NCBI GenBank assembly: GCA_030837265.1
Contig: JAUPKV010000005.1
Location: 1 to 5,057, forward strand
DNA from: Methanobacteriota archaeon
GTDB taxonomy: Archaea; Halobacteriota; Methanosarcinia; Methanosarcinales; Methanosarcinaceae
Length of the DNA stretch: 5,057 nucleotides
Reading direction: 5' to 3'
Part shown: in pieces, positions 1 through 4,706 of the stretch
Numbering within the stretch: the first letter of the stretch is position 1
Layout: each line of letters starts with the position of its first letter
The notes under the pieces: generated by a model
Databases searched by the model: none
What the model was told of the DNA's origin: nothing
Seen by the model: only the letters and a program-made list of their open reading frames with translations
Made by a program: the position numbers and the translations under genes

Positions 1-65
1 AAAAGCGGGAATCTTCACTTATGATGTCCATCCATATAGAAGTTTTCTTGGGGCCATGCTGCCTT

Positions 66-72
66 AAAAAAA
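66..72 (-). terminator. possible oligo-T terminator for the DUF998 gene
   Basis: On the minus strand this is a run of seven T residues about 130 nt beyond the DUF998 stop codon. Archaeal RNA polymerase commonly releases at oligo-T runs without needing a hairpin. No nearer minus-strand T run was seen. The distance is long, so this is tentative. Confidence 0.3.
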
Positions 73-76
73 GAAT

Positions 77-160
77 CTTCAGGATAATAATATTCCTCAG
101 ATAGGCATATAAAACTCTTCAGATAAGCACATAAATTCTTCAGATAAACACTCTTTAGAT
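77..160. repeat. degenerate 21-22 bp tandem repeat
   Basis: The plus strand repeats the core CTTCAGATAA with an AT-rich tail. Copies begin at 95 (CCTCAGATAG), 117 (CTTCAGATAAGCACATAAA) and 138 (CTTCAGATAAACA), spaced 22 and 21 bp apart. Partial copies lie at 77 (CTTCAGGATAA) and 153 (CTTTAGAT). The array lies just downstream of the minus-strand DUF998 gene. It is too short and too degenerate for a CRISPR array, and no function is known to me. Confidence 0.5.
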
Positions 161-200
161 TCGTTTTTTTCCTTTCGTGTGGTGCGCGATATCTTTGTAC

Positions 201-821
201 TTACGCCTGCGAATGCCCCATCAGATACCCTCCGAAACCTATTATCCAGAGTAGGATCGGATAAGCAATCCACCTTTCAAGCCCACCGATGCCGAAAGTT
301 GCAAAAGGGCTTGAGTTTTCCAGAAAATAGTAAAGAAACAAATCCAGCAGAGCAATACCTCCGAGAACGACCGAAAAATAGTTTAAAGGCAGTTTTACTA
401 CTCTGGAACTTGCAATTGCAGCCAAACCTCCCATAATAAAGGTTAAAAGTGCGAAAATTCCATGGATGGCTCCGTAGCTTCCGTTGAAAATGCCTACACC
501 CAGGACTCCGACGCCAAAGAGACACAGAGGAAAAGTGACCTCTTTCATTCTGAAAGTATTGTGAACCAGATAAGAAGAAATTATGATAAAGAGGCCGCAA
601 ACGGCCATTGAAGCGCTGAAAATGCTTGAAGAAGGTTGAATAATGACGCTGTTGGGCGGCTCGGTTGCGCCCAGGTCACTAATCATGTTCTGCGACGTGC
701 TATATCCTGGATAAAGGGTTTCAGCCGTGATTATTCCGAGAAAAGCCAGCACACCTGCACAGAATAAAAGTGCTCCGGCAATATTTGCGTACTTCATATG
801 AGAATCTTGTCTATCAGCCAT
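201..821 (-). CDS. DUF998-family six-helix membrane protein
   Basis: This 206-residue integral membrane protein fits the DUF998 family (PF06197), whose biochemical role is unknown. Hydrophobic segments lie at about residues 12-32, 67-86, 96-112, 118-140, 148-167 and 183-201. Between helices 1 and 2 is a long loop with the sequence YPGYSTSQNMISDLG; the ISDLG element and a following small-residue and Pro stretch are typical of the family. Length and six-helix layout match complete members. The ATG at 821 is preceded in frame by a stop four codons upstream, so the protein cannot begin earlier. A second ATG at 797 (residue 9) is also possible, because neither start has a convincing SD site. The gene appears monocistronic. 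Unusually, the frame remains open for 61 codons after the TAA stop. Confidence 0.75.
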   Translation of the reverse strand: MADRQDSHMKYANIAGALLFCAGVLAFLGIITAETLYPGYSTSQNMISDLGATEPPNSVIIQPSSSIFSASMAVCGLFIIISSYLVHNTFRMKEVTFPLCLFGVGVLGVGIFNGSYGAIHGIFALLTFIMGGLAAIASSRVVKLPLNYFSVVLGGIALLDLFLYYFLENSSPFATFGIGGLERWIAYPILLWIIGFGGYLMGHSQA

Positions 822-829
822 GGCAATCG

Positions 830-872
830 ATCAATTTAAGGTATTATTGGTGCTCACATTTCATCAATTTAA
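830..872. repeat. 10-bp direct repeat upstream of the DUF998 gene
   Basis: ATCAATTTAA occurs exactly at 830-839 and again at 863-872, 33 bp apart, about three helical turns. The copies lie between the DUF998 start codon and its proposed TATA element, and the distal copy would overlap the predicted transcription start. A 7-bp inverted repeat, GGTATTA (840-846) with TAATACC (876-882), is interleaved with them. A regulator site is possible but the sequences are AT-rich and could arise by chance. Confidence 0.35.
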
Positions 873-885
873 TATTAATACCCAT

Positions 886-893
886 CTATTTAT
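886..893 (-). promoter_or_regulatory. possible TATA box for the DUF998 gene
   Basis: The minus strand reads ATAAATAG here, the best TATA-like element upstream of the gene. It would place transcription initiation near 860-865, leaving a leader of about 40 nt. The match to the archaeal consensus is only moderate. Confidence 0.3.
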
Positions 894-930
894 CCAATAC
901 ATCTATTTTCTGACACTCGCTATTTTTCTG
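886..930. repeat. three CTATTT motifs at exact 17-bp spacing
   Basis: CTATTT begins at 886, 903 and 920, an exact 17-bp period. The last two copies extend to CTATTTTCTG and CTATTTTTCTG. They lie at and upstream of the proposed DUF998 promoter. Confidence 0.35.
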
Positions 931-933
931 GCG

Positions 934-1056
934 TTAACTAACCGACTGCCTATTAAATGAAAGGAGAGGTTTGAGACGAGGGATTATTTTACTTTTTATC
1001 TCGGGATGTCCGACCTCGAGAATTGCCATAGTGGAAATCTCCCAGGGCTTTACCAT
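934..1056 (-). CDS. possible 40-residue micro-ORF, minus strand
   Basis: An ATG at 1056 opens a 40-codon frame ending in TAA. It encodes a basic, proline-containing peptide that includes ILEVGHPEIKSKIIPRLKP. The frame is closed by TGA six codons upstream of the ATG, and no good SD site precedes it. The composition looks more protein-like than average spacer, but it overlaps an antisense micro-ORF on the plus strand and at most one is likely to be real. It could also be a fragment of a dispersed intergenic repeat. I do not recognise a family. Confidence 0.2.
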   Translation of the reverse strand: MVKPWEISTMAILEVGHPEIKSKIIPRLKPLLSFNRQSVS

Positions 1057-1081
1057 ATTGCTTTTATCCGGTCAATTCTGA
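971..1081 (+). CDS. possible 36-residue micro-ORF, plus strand
   Basis: A TTG codon at 971 follows the purine-rich SD-like stretch AAGGAG (961-966) by four bases and opens a 36-codon hydrophobic frame ending in TGA. Near its N terminus is RRGIILLFISGC, which resembles a short lipoprotein signal with a lipobox cysteine. An eight-T run (1088-1095) follows the stop. The SD-like site, frame and T tract are arranged as a mini-gene, but the start is TTG, the spacing is short, no clear TATA box precedes it, and the antisense strand is open too. Chance is a serious alternative. Confidence 0.2.
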   Translation: MRRGIILLFISGCPTSRIAIVEISQGFTILLLSGQF

Positions 1082-1087
1082 GTATAA

Positions 1088-1095
1088 TTTTTTTT
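1088..1095 (+). terminator. oligo-T tract, plus orientation
   Basis: Eight consecutive T residues on the plus strand lie just beyond the plus-strand micro-ORF and face the end of the minus-strand membrane-peptide gene. They could terminate plus-strand transcription. No known plus-strand gene lies upstream, so any function is conditional on such a transcript existing. Confidence 0.3.
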
Positions 1096-1099
1096 ATGG

Positions 1100-1273
1100 C
1101 TATTTATCTTTTGGAGAGGCTTTTAAAGGATCTAATCTGAAAAGTAGTGTCGTAAATAACAAGATTACAATACCTGTACCCCACACAAGTGGGTCTCTGA
1201 TAATATTCAGGAGCACACCTATAATAAGCGCTAATACTCCTACTGCCAGCAAAATATTAGCCTTTTTATTCAT
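1100..1273 (-). CDS. 57-residue two-helix membrane protein
   Basis: I do not recognise a named family. The peptide has a short basic N terminus (MNKK), a hydrophobic helix at about residues 6-24, a tight turn around NIIRDP (23-28), a second helix at about 29-46 and a charged tail (LDPLKASPKDK). This is a hairpin topology with both ends probably cytoplasmic. The ATG at 1273 is preferred because GGGGGA lies seven bases upstream as an SD-like site. A longer reading from 1480 would run through the 3' end of the bactofilin gene in another frame and adds a non-membrane segment unlike the rest. The gene is 97 bp downstream of the bactofilin gene on the same strand, so co-transcription is possible but not shown. 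The stop is TAG; readthrough as pyrrolysine would add only two residues before an in-frame TAA. Confidence 0.6.
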   Translation of the reverse strand: MNKKANILLAVGVLALIIGVLLNIIRDPLVWGTGIVILLFTTLLFRLDPLKASPKDK

Positions 1274-1370
1274 TACTTTTCCCCCATATGTTTTCTTTTG
1301 AATTAGATCCATCCGAAAAGGATTGTACCTTTTTATGTCACTGAAGACCTTTTTACGGCTATCGGCACGA

Positions 1371-2114
1371 TCAGACTTTAACATGTTTAAGGACGCTAGC
1401 TCCAGGGGATTTCTTGAAATCCGTCCTGTATTCAACAAGATCGATCTCGCAACCGTCTCCGATGTCAACGGAATCTCCACGTACTACGTTAGCCGCCGTA
1501 TGTTCCAGGTAGATATCATCTCCCTCGATTGTATTCACTTTGAGATGGGCTTTATAGAGATTAAGCGGATTGAAAATAGCAGCCAGGATTTGCATTATTT
1601 TGTTGTCTCCTCCCCCTTTCTGAATATGAATTTTACTCCCGCCTATCTCTTTTGCTTCCGAAGGCCCGTACAGCTTGATATTAACGTCTTCTACGTTCAA
1701 TGTCTCATTAATGTTAAAGGCTCCTTTGAGGATAATGGCCTCAGCTTCGCATTTGCTGCTGACTTTAAATTCGCCATTGATTTCCAGTTCCTCGGAAAAA
1801 ACATTGCCTTTGACAATCAATCTACCATTTGACTTTATCTTGTCTACGGACATGTTCCCATCAACCTTTAACTCACCATTAACGTTTATGTATTCAGACT
1901 CCAGGTTGCCTTTAACAGCAGCAGAACCATTTATCTCACCAGTATTTGCTTTCAGGCTGCCGATTTCGTTTAATACGCCGTTTACCTTTATTTCCAGACA
2001 ATCGAGGTCGCCGTCTATTGTCATATCTCCCTGGAAGTGTACGCGCTTATAAACTCCCCCGGGTGAGGTAATTCTTCCTGTATATTTTATATCCTTACGA
2101 AGCTCCGTGCTCAT
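1371..2114 (-). CDS. bactofilin-family polymer-forming cytoskeletal protein (YhbE/YhbF-like)
   Basis: This 247-residue protein is predicted to form a right-handed beta-helix that self-assembles into filaments, the property of bactofilins (PF04519). From about residue 25 to 148 it repeats short strands separated by Gly or Asn-Gly turns roughly every 17-20 residues (for example GDMTIDGDL, VNGELKVDGNM, SNGRLIVKGN, INGEFKV). A second beta-rich part at 188-228 ends in IGDGCEIDLVEYR, which resembles the C-terminal end of Bacillus YhbE/YhbF proteins. The two parts are joined by a Gly-rich linker and a hydrophobic stretch, MQILAAIFNPLNLY (174-187). There is no signal peptide or N-terminal membrane anchor. 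The ATG at 2114 has SD GGAGGGT (2120-2126), and only 13 nt separate it from the upstream yhbD-like stop, so the two are almost certainly one operon. Its cellular role in archaea is not established. Confidence 0.85.
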   Translation of the reverse strand: MSTELRKDIKYTGRITSPGGVYKRVHFQGDMTIDGDLDCLEIKVNGVLNEIGSLKANTGEINGSAAVKGNLESEYINVNGELKVDGNMSVDKIKSNGRLIVKGNVFSEELEINGEFKVSSKCEAEAIILKGAFNINETLNVEDVNIKLYGPSEAKEIGGSKIHIQKGGGDNKIMQILAAIFNPLNLYKAHLKVNTIEGDDIYLEHTAANVVRGDSVDIGDGCEIDLVEYRTDFKKSPGASVLKHVKV

Positions 2115-2119
2115 GATCT

Positions 2120-2126
2120 ACCCTCC
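2120..2126 (-). promoter_or_regulatory. Shine-Dalgarno site of the bactofilin gene
   Basis: The minus strand reads GGAGGGT five bases before the ATG, inside the 13-nt gap after the yhbD-like TAA stop. This fixes the start and supports translation of the second gene from a shared mRNA. Confidence 0.75.
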
Positions 2127-2127
2127 G

Positions 2128-2751
2128 TTAGCTAAAGTTGATTTTTAGTTCTTCTATACAGTTTGCTATATTGATGTTAAATACAATACTAGTCCCAGTC
2201 TCGAAATAAAACTCACAGGGGCTCGAAATTAAAAAACAGCTCGATATGCCCATTTTTCTTAAGAAAATAAGCTCGCAAGTCCGGCCCTCATATTTTTTAT
2301 AATGCTCTTCCAGGGTCTCCAGCAAAAGCCGGCCTTCCTCCAGGCTGATACTTCCGGATTGTAATGCCTTATTCAAAATGCGGGCATACAAAATTTTCTC
2401 GAAAGAAAACATCTCGATGTTGCCATATAATCCGGTTAAGAAGTCCATCGTCGACTTATTAACTACACTGCGCTCGACCATCTCATCTTTTGACAGATGC
2501 ATTGCTTCCAGATTCGGAGAGAATATCCCCGCCATGTCGTCCAGTGAAAGATCTTCTTTCATGCTCTGGATCTTAGCAATCCTATCAAGGATCTTAGTCC
2601 TGGGAAAAAATGTTTCCTGTCCGGTGAAAGTGGATTTTTTTATGAACCATTCTTCAGGTATCAGGTTCTTACGCTTCCACCGATATAGAGCACCATAAGA
2701 GATCCCGGTAATTTCAAGCAATTCCTTTTTAGATATCAGGTTTTCATCCAT
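2128..2751 (-). CDS. YhbD-like DUF4004 protein with N-terminal MerR-type helix-turn-helix
   Basis: This 207-residue protein resembles Bacillus YhbD, the DUF4004 family encoded beside bactofilins. Residues 5-36 (LISKKELLEITGISYGALYR, then WKRKNLIPEEWF) form a MerR-type winged-helix DNA-binding motif with the typical YRWKRKNLIP recognition segment. They are followed by the family's conserved FTGQETFFPRTKILDRI block (42-58) and a mostly alpha-helical region (about 60-155). The C-terminal part from about 157 (LIFLRKMGISSCFLISSPCE) is mixed and contains three cysteines. The role is unproven; a transcriptional regulator or adaptor for the co-transcribed bactofilin is the natural inference. The ATG at 2751 has GAGGT eight bases upstream. 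A strong TATA box and a palindrome precede it, so the protein may bind its own promoter. It is the first gene of the operon. Confidence 0.85.
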   Translation of the reverse strand: MDENLISKKELLEITGISYGALYRWKRKNLIPEEWFIKKSTFTGQETFFPRTKILDRIAKIQSMKEDLSLDDMAGIFSPNLEAMHLSKDEMVERSVVNKSTMDFLTGLYGNIEMFSFEKILYARILNKALQSGSISLEEGRLLLETLEEHYKKYEGRTCELIFLRKMGISSCFLISSPCEFYFETGTSIVFNINIANCIEELKINFS

Positions 2752-2775
2752 ACATTCAACCTCGATAATCGTAAC

Positions 2776-2788
2776 ATAACATTGTTAT
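2776..2788. promoter_or_regulatory. palindromic candidate operator at the yhbD-bactofilin start site
   Basis: ATAACA-T-TGTTAT is a perfect 6+1+6 palindrome. It lies 17-29 bp downstream of the minus-strand TATA box, so it overlaps the expected transcription start, a usual place for an archaeal repressor to bind. The flanks extend the motif imperfectly (GTAACATAACATTGTTATAC). The downstream gene encodes a MerR-type DNA-binding motif, so autoregulation is plausible but inferred. Confidence 0.5.
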
Positions 2789-2801
2789 ACTGAAGCTATA
2801 A

Positions 2802-2809
2802 TATATAAA
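2802..2809 (-). promoter_or_regulatory. TATA box of the yhbD-bactofilin operon
   Basis: The minus strand reads TTTATATA within CTTTATATATTATA, an excellent archaeal TATA element. Initiation about 25 nt downstream, near 2779, would leave a leader of about 30 nt that retains the SD site. Confidence 0.7.
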
Positions 2810-2868
2810 GTGTTGCAAAATCGGGAAAAAATTTAATCCTGCATCTTTTCTGCATTCAGGGGCAGGAA

Positions 2869-2876
2869 TTTAAATA
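2869..2876 (+). promoter_or_regulatory. probable TATA box of the antiporter gene
   Basis: TTTAAATA lies within GGAATTTAAATAAGG, with a purine-rich upstream flank that could serve as a BRE. It predicts transcription from about 2898, giving a leader of roughly 110 nt before the ATG at 3009. The divergent yhbD promoter lies about 65 bp away. Confidence 0.5.
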
Positions 2877-2922
2877 AGGAAGTTAAACCCATTACTCTCT
2901 AAGTAAGTCGTACACATAACTC

Positions 2923-2983
2923 CCAGGTGCTTTTGCAAGTGCAGCAAAAGGCTGGTATTCGAAGTTGTCTTTGGTACACTTCG
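2923..2983 (+). other. two adjacent hairpins in the antiporter 5' leader
   Basis: Hairpin 1 pairs CCAG (2923-2926) with CTGG (2952-2955) and CTTTTGC (2930-2936) with GCAAAAG (2944-2950), around a 7-nt loop with a small internal asymmetry. Hairpin 2 pairs CGAAGT (2960-2965) with ACTTCG (2978-2983) around a 12-nt loop. Both lie between the proposed transcription start and the SD site at 2994, so they could affect translation or mRNA stability. I do not recognise a named riboswitch. Confidence 0.45.
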
Positions 2984-2993
2984 CTAAGTGACA

Positions 2994-2999
2994 GAGGAG
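2994..2999 (+). promoter_or_regulatory. Shine-Dalgarno site that decides the antiporter start
   Basis: GAGGAG stands nine bases before the ATG at 3009. The alternative GTG start at 2988 has no SD site and would place this motif inside the coding sequence, so the ATG is preferred. Confidence 0.65.
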
Positions 3000-3008
3000 A
3001 TTCGTAAA

Positions 3009-4073
3009 ATGGAAAAAACAAAAATATTGGGATATGTTTTCAAAGCCCTTCTTATCTTTGTACCGGTGAGTCTGCTGGCAGAGTACATGCACTCTTCGCC
3101 CATAACAATTTTTATTTTGGCCTCGCTTGCGATTATACCACTTGCGAAATTTATCGGTGAATCGACAGAGGAGATTTCGGCATATACTGGTCCGGCGTTG
3201 GGCGGGTTATTAAATGCCACTTTTGGGAACGCAACAGAATTAATCATAAGCTTTTTTGCCCTGCAAGCAGGACTTACTGAAATGGTAAAGGCATCCATTA
3301 CGGGAGCCATCATTGGAAACCTGCTTTTGATTTTGGGCATGGCATTTTTCTTTGGAGGTCTTGGAAAAGATCAACAGGAATTTAATACGACAGCAGCAAA
3401 GACAAGCGCCTCCACTCTGTTACTTGCAACTGCAGCTATTGTCATGCCGGCAGCTTTCGTTTTGACTTCTGAAAACCCTTCAGCCGCAGTAATTGAGACC
3501 TTGAGTATCGCAGTTTCGGTCATTATGGCGGGGTCGTATCTTGCAAGCCTGCTTTTCTCGCTTTACACCCACAAGCATTTATATACTGCTGATACGGCAG
3601 AATGTACTGCCAGGTGGAGTGTCAGAAAATCTATTGCAGTTCTGCTCACAGCAACTATTGCGGTTGCTGTTATGAGTGAAATTCTGGTCGGCTCCATAGA
3701 ACCGCTGGCTGAAAGCCTCGGCTGGACGGAACTTTTCATAGGTATGATTTTCGTAGCAATTATCGGGAATGCCGCAGAGCATGTCTCTGCAATCACAATC
3801 GCTATCAAGGGCCGGATGGATCTTGCGCTCCAGATCGCAGTCGGCTCGACAACTCAAATAGCTATGTTTGTCGTGCCAGTCCTGGTATTTACAAGTTATT
3901 TCTTTGAGACTCCGATGAATCTTATTTTCACCACCTTCGAACTTGCATCCATTGTTTCTGCGATCTTTGTGGTCAATTCCATCATAGAAGACGGCAAAAG
4001 TAACTGGTTTGAAGGATTACAGCTTCTGGGGACATATGGAATAATTGTTATTGTCGCTTTCCTTCATCCATAA
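3009..4073 (+). CDS. cax: Ca2+/H+ antiporter, CaCA (CAX) family
   Basis: This 354-residue membrane protein exchanges cytoplasmic Ca2+ for H+ (or a related cation) and so expels calcium. Both diagnostic alpha repeats of the cation/Ca2+ exchanger superfamily are visible. The first is GGLLNATFGNATELIIS (65-81), with key acid E77, followed by ITGAIIGNLLLILG (97-110). The second is IIGNAAEHVSAITIAI (251-266), with E257, followed by AVGSTTQIAMFVVP (277-290). About eleven hydrophobic segments form two inverted halves, joined by a linker around 187-206 that is only weakly acidic (D195, E198), unlike the acidic linker of many CAX proteins. Length matches microbial CAX proteins such as Bacillus YfkE. 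Start chosen from the SD site. The gene is divergent from yhbD and separated from the cupin gene by a T7 tract and a new TATA box, so it is probably monocistronic. Cation specificity cannot be read from sequence. Confidence 0.92.
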   Translation: MEKTKILGYVFKALLIFVPVSLLAEYMHSSPITIFILASLAIIPLAKFIGESTEEISAYTGPALGGLLNATFGNATELIISFFALQAGLTEMVKASITGAIIGNLLLILGMAFFFGGLGKDQQEFNTTAAKTSASTLLLATAAIVMPAAFVLTSENPSAAVIETLSIAVSVIMAGSYLASLLFSLYTHKHLYTADTAECTARWSVRKSIAVLLTATIAVAVMSEILVGSIEPLAESLGWTELFIGMIFVAIIGNAAEHVSAITIAIKGRMDLALQIAVGSTTQIAMFVVPVLVFTSYFFETPMNLIFTTFELASIVSAIFVVNSIIEDGKSNWFEGLQLLGTYGIIVIVAFLHP

Positions 4074-4109
4074 GCAAAAAAACAAAAAATCAAATAAAAT
4101 GATTATCCC

Positions 4110-4116
4110 TTTTTTT
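4110..4116 (+). terminator. oligo-T terminator of the antiporter gene
   Basis: Seven T residues lie 36 nt past the antiporter stop, flanked by TCCC and GGGA that could form a small 4-bp stem. The A-rich stretch before them (4077-4100) is unstructured. This fits intrinsic archaeal termination and separates the antiporter from the cupin gene. Confidence 0.5.
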
Positions 4117-4137
4117 GGGAATCTTTCATCCGAATAA

Positions 4138-4146
4138 TTTCATATA
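4138..4146 (+). promoter_or_regulatory. TATA box of the cupin gene
   Basis: TTTCATATA is centred about 28 bp before the cupin ATG at 4170. The normal archaeal TATA-to-start distance places transcription initiation at or within a few bases of the A of the ATG, implying a leaderless mRNA. Confidence 0.5.
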
Positions 4147-4169
4147 CAATTAACCATAATTAAAACCAC

Positions 4170-4568
4170 ATGAAAGGGTTTTGTATTAATATCGAATCAG
4201 CCACTTTGGAAAATGGAAATTATCGCAAGGTACTCTATACCTCAAAGCACAGCCAACTGGTACTTATGAGCCTCAAACCCAAAGAAGAAATCGGGATGGA
4301 AGTACATGAAGAAAACGATCAGTTTTTCCGCTTTGAGTCAGGAGAGGGGAAGTGCATAATTGACGGCAACGAATATGAAGTAGGAGACGGGGTTGCAGTG
4401 GTTGTGCCGGCCGGGGCGCAGCATAATATAATCAACATCTCGGAAACTGAAGAACTGAAACTCTATACTATCTATTCGCCTGCACATCACAAGGATCAAA
4501 TAGTGCGCGCCACAAAGGCAGAAGCCGAAGCCAATGAAGCGGAATTCGACGGCAAGACTACGGAATAA
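4170..4568 (+). CDS. small single-domain cupin protein
   Basis: This 132-residue cytosolic protein is a single cupin beta-barrel of the type often annotated mannose-6-phosphate isomerase-like. Its substrate and reaction are unknown. Cupin motif 2 is textbook: G74, P80, G82, H85 and N89 in GVAVVVPAGAQHNIIN. Motif 1 is altered: EEIGMEVHEENDQFFRFESG keeps H46 and E56 but lacks the second histidine, with E48, D50 or Q51 as possible substitutes for metal binding. The N terminus (MKGFCINIE) and the KLYTIYSPAHH segment (97-107) match the conserved core of the subfamily. A charged, Ala/Glu-rich tail (116-132) follows. No SD site precedes the ATG, but a TATA box about 28 bp upstream suggests leaderless translation. 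It is on the same strand as the antiporter but is probably transcribed separately. Confidence 0.88.
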   Translation: MKGFCINIESATLENGNYRKVLYTSKHSQLVLMSLKPKEEIGMEVHEENDQFFRFESGEGKCIIDGNEYEVGDGVAVVVPAGAQHNIINISETEELKLYTIYSPAHHKDQIVRATKAEAEANEAEFDGKTTE

Positions 4569-4639
4569 GGTCAAAGAAGCAGGATAAAAGTTTTCTATTA
4601 AATTCTTAGATTTTACTTAATAAGATGGAGATGTGGTCC

Positions 4640-4706
4640 AGGTCTTATTTTTACTGGAACTAATAATTATCGTTCCCAAACCAGTCAAATAAGACTTTCA
4701 CTTTTT
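4640..4706 (+). terminator. long hairpin plus T5, probable cupin terminator or small structured RNA
   Basis: GTCTTATTT (4642-4650) pairs with AAATAAGAC (4687-4695), and ACTGG (4653-4657) pairs with CCAGT (4681-4685), giving 14 bp broken by one TT/C internal loop. An inner AAC/GTT (4658-4660 with 4672-4674) can extend it. TTTTT follows at 4702-4706. It lies about 75 nt after the cupin stop, so it could end that transcript. The stem is unusually long for an archaeal terminator, so a small RNA or repeat element is also possible. Confidence 0.5.

Noticed and set aside
77..160. CRISPR array
   Set aside because: The repeated units are contiguous, degenerate and only 21-22 bp, with no unique spacers and no cas genes nearby.
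179..436. Plus-strand open frame over the DUF998 3' end
   Set aside because: It is antisense to the DUF998 coding region, with no SD site or TATA box and no recognisable protein.
277..600. Minus-strand open frame inside the DUF998 gene
   Set aside because: It is out of frame within a gene with clear membrane helices, and its translation is rich in Cys, Arg and Phe with no family resemblance.
1100..1102. Pyrrolysine readthrough of the TAG stop
   Set aside because: An in-frame TAA follows two codons later, so readthrough would add only two residues.
1274..1480. N-terminal extension of the two-helix peptide gene (start at 1480)
   Set aside because: The extra 69 codons overlap the bactofilin coding sequence in another frame and read as an unrelated soluble segment. 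The ATG at 1273 has a suitable SD-like site.
1323..1832. Long plus-strand open frame opposite the bactofilin gene
   Set aside because: It is antisense to a clearly recognisable family protein and shows no domain of its own, so it is a shadow frame. The same applies to 1675-2052.
2923..2983. Known riboswitch in the antiporter leader
   Set aside because: The two hairpins match no conserved riboswitch core that I recognise, so they are reported only as leader structure.
2988..3008. GTG start for the antiporter
   Set aside because: It lacks an SD site, and using it would bury the good GAGGAG motif inside the coding sequence. The ATG at 3009 fits better.
3563..3857. Minus-strand open frames opposite the antiporter
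   Set aside because: They mirror the conserved alpha-2 repeat region of the exchanger and have no support as genes.
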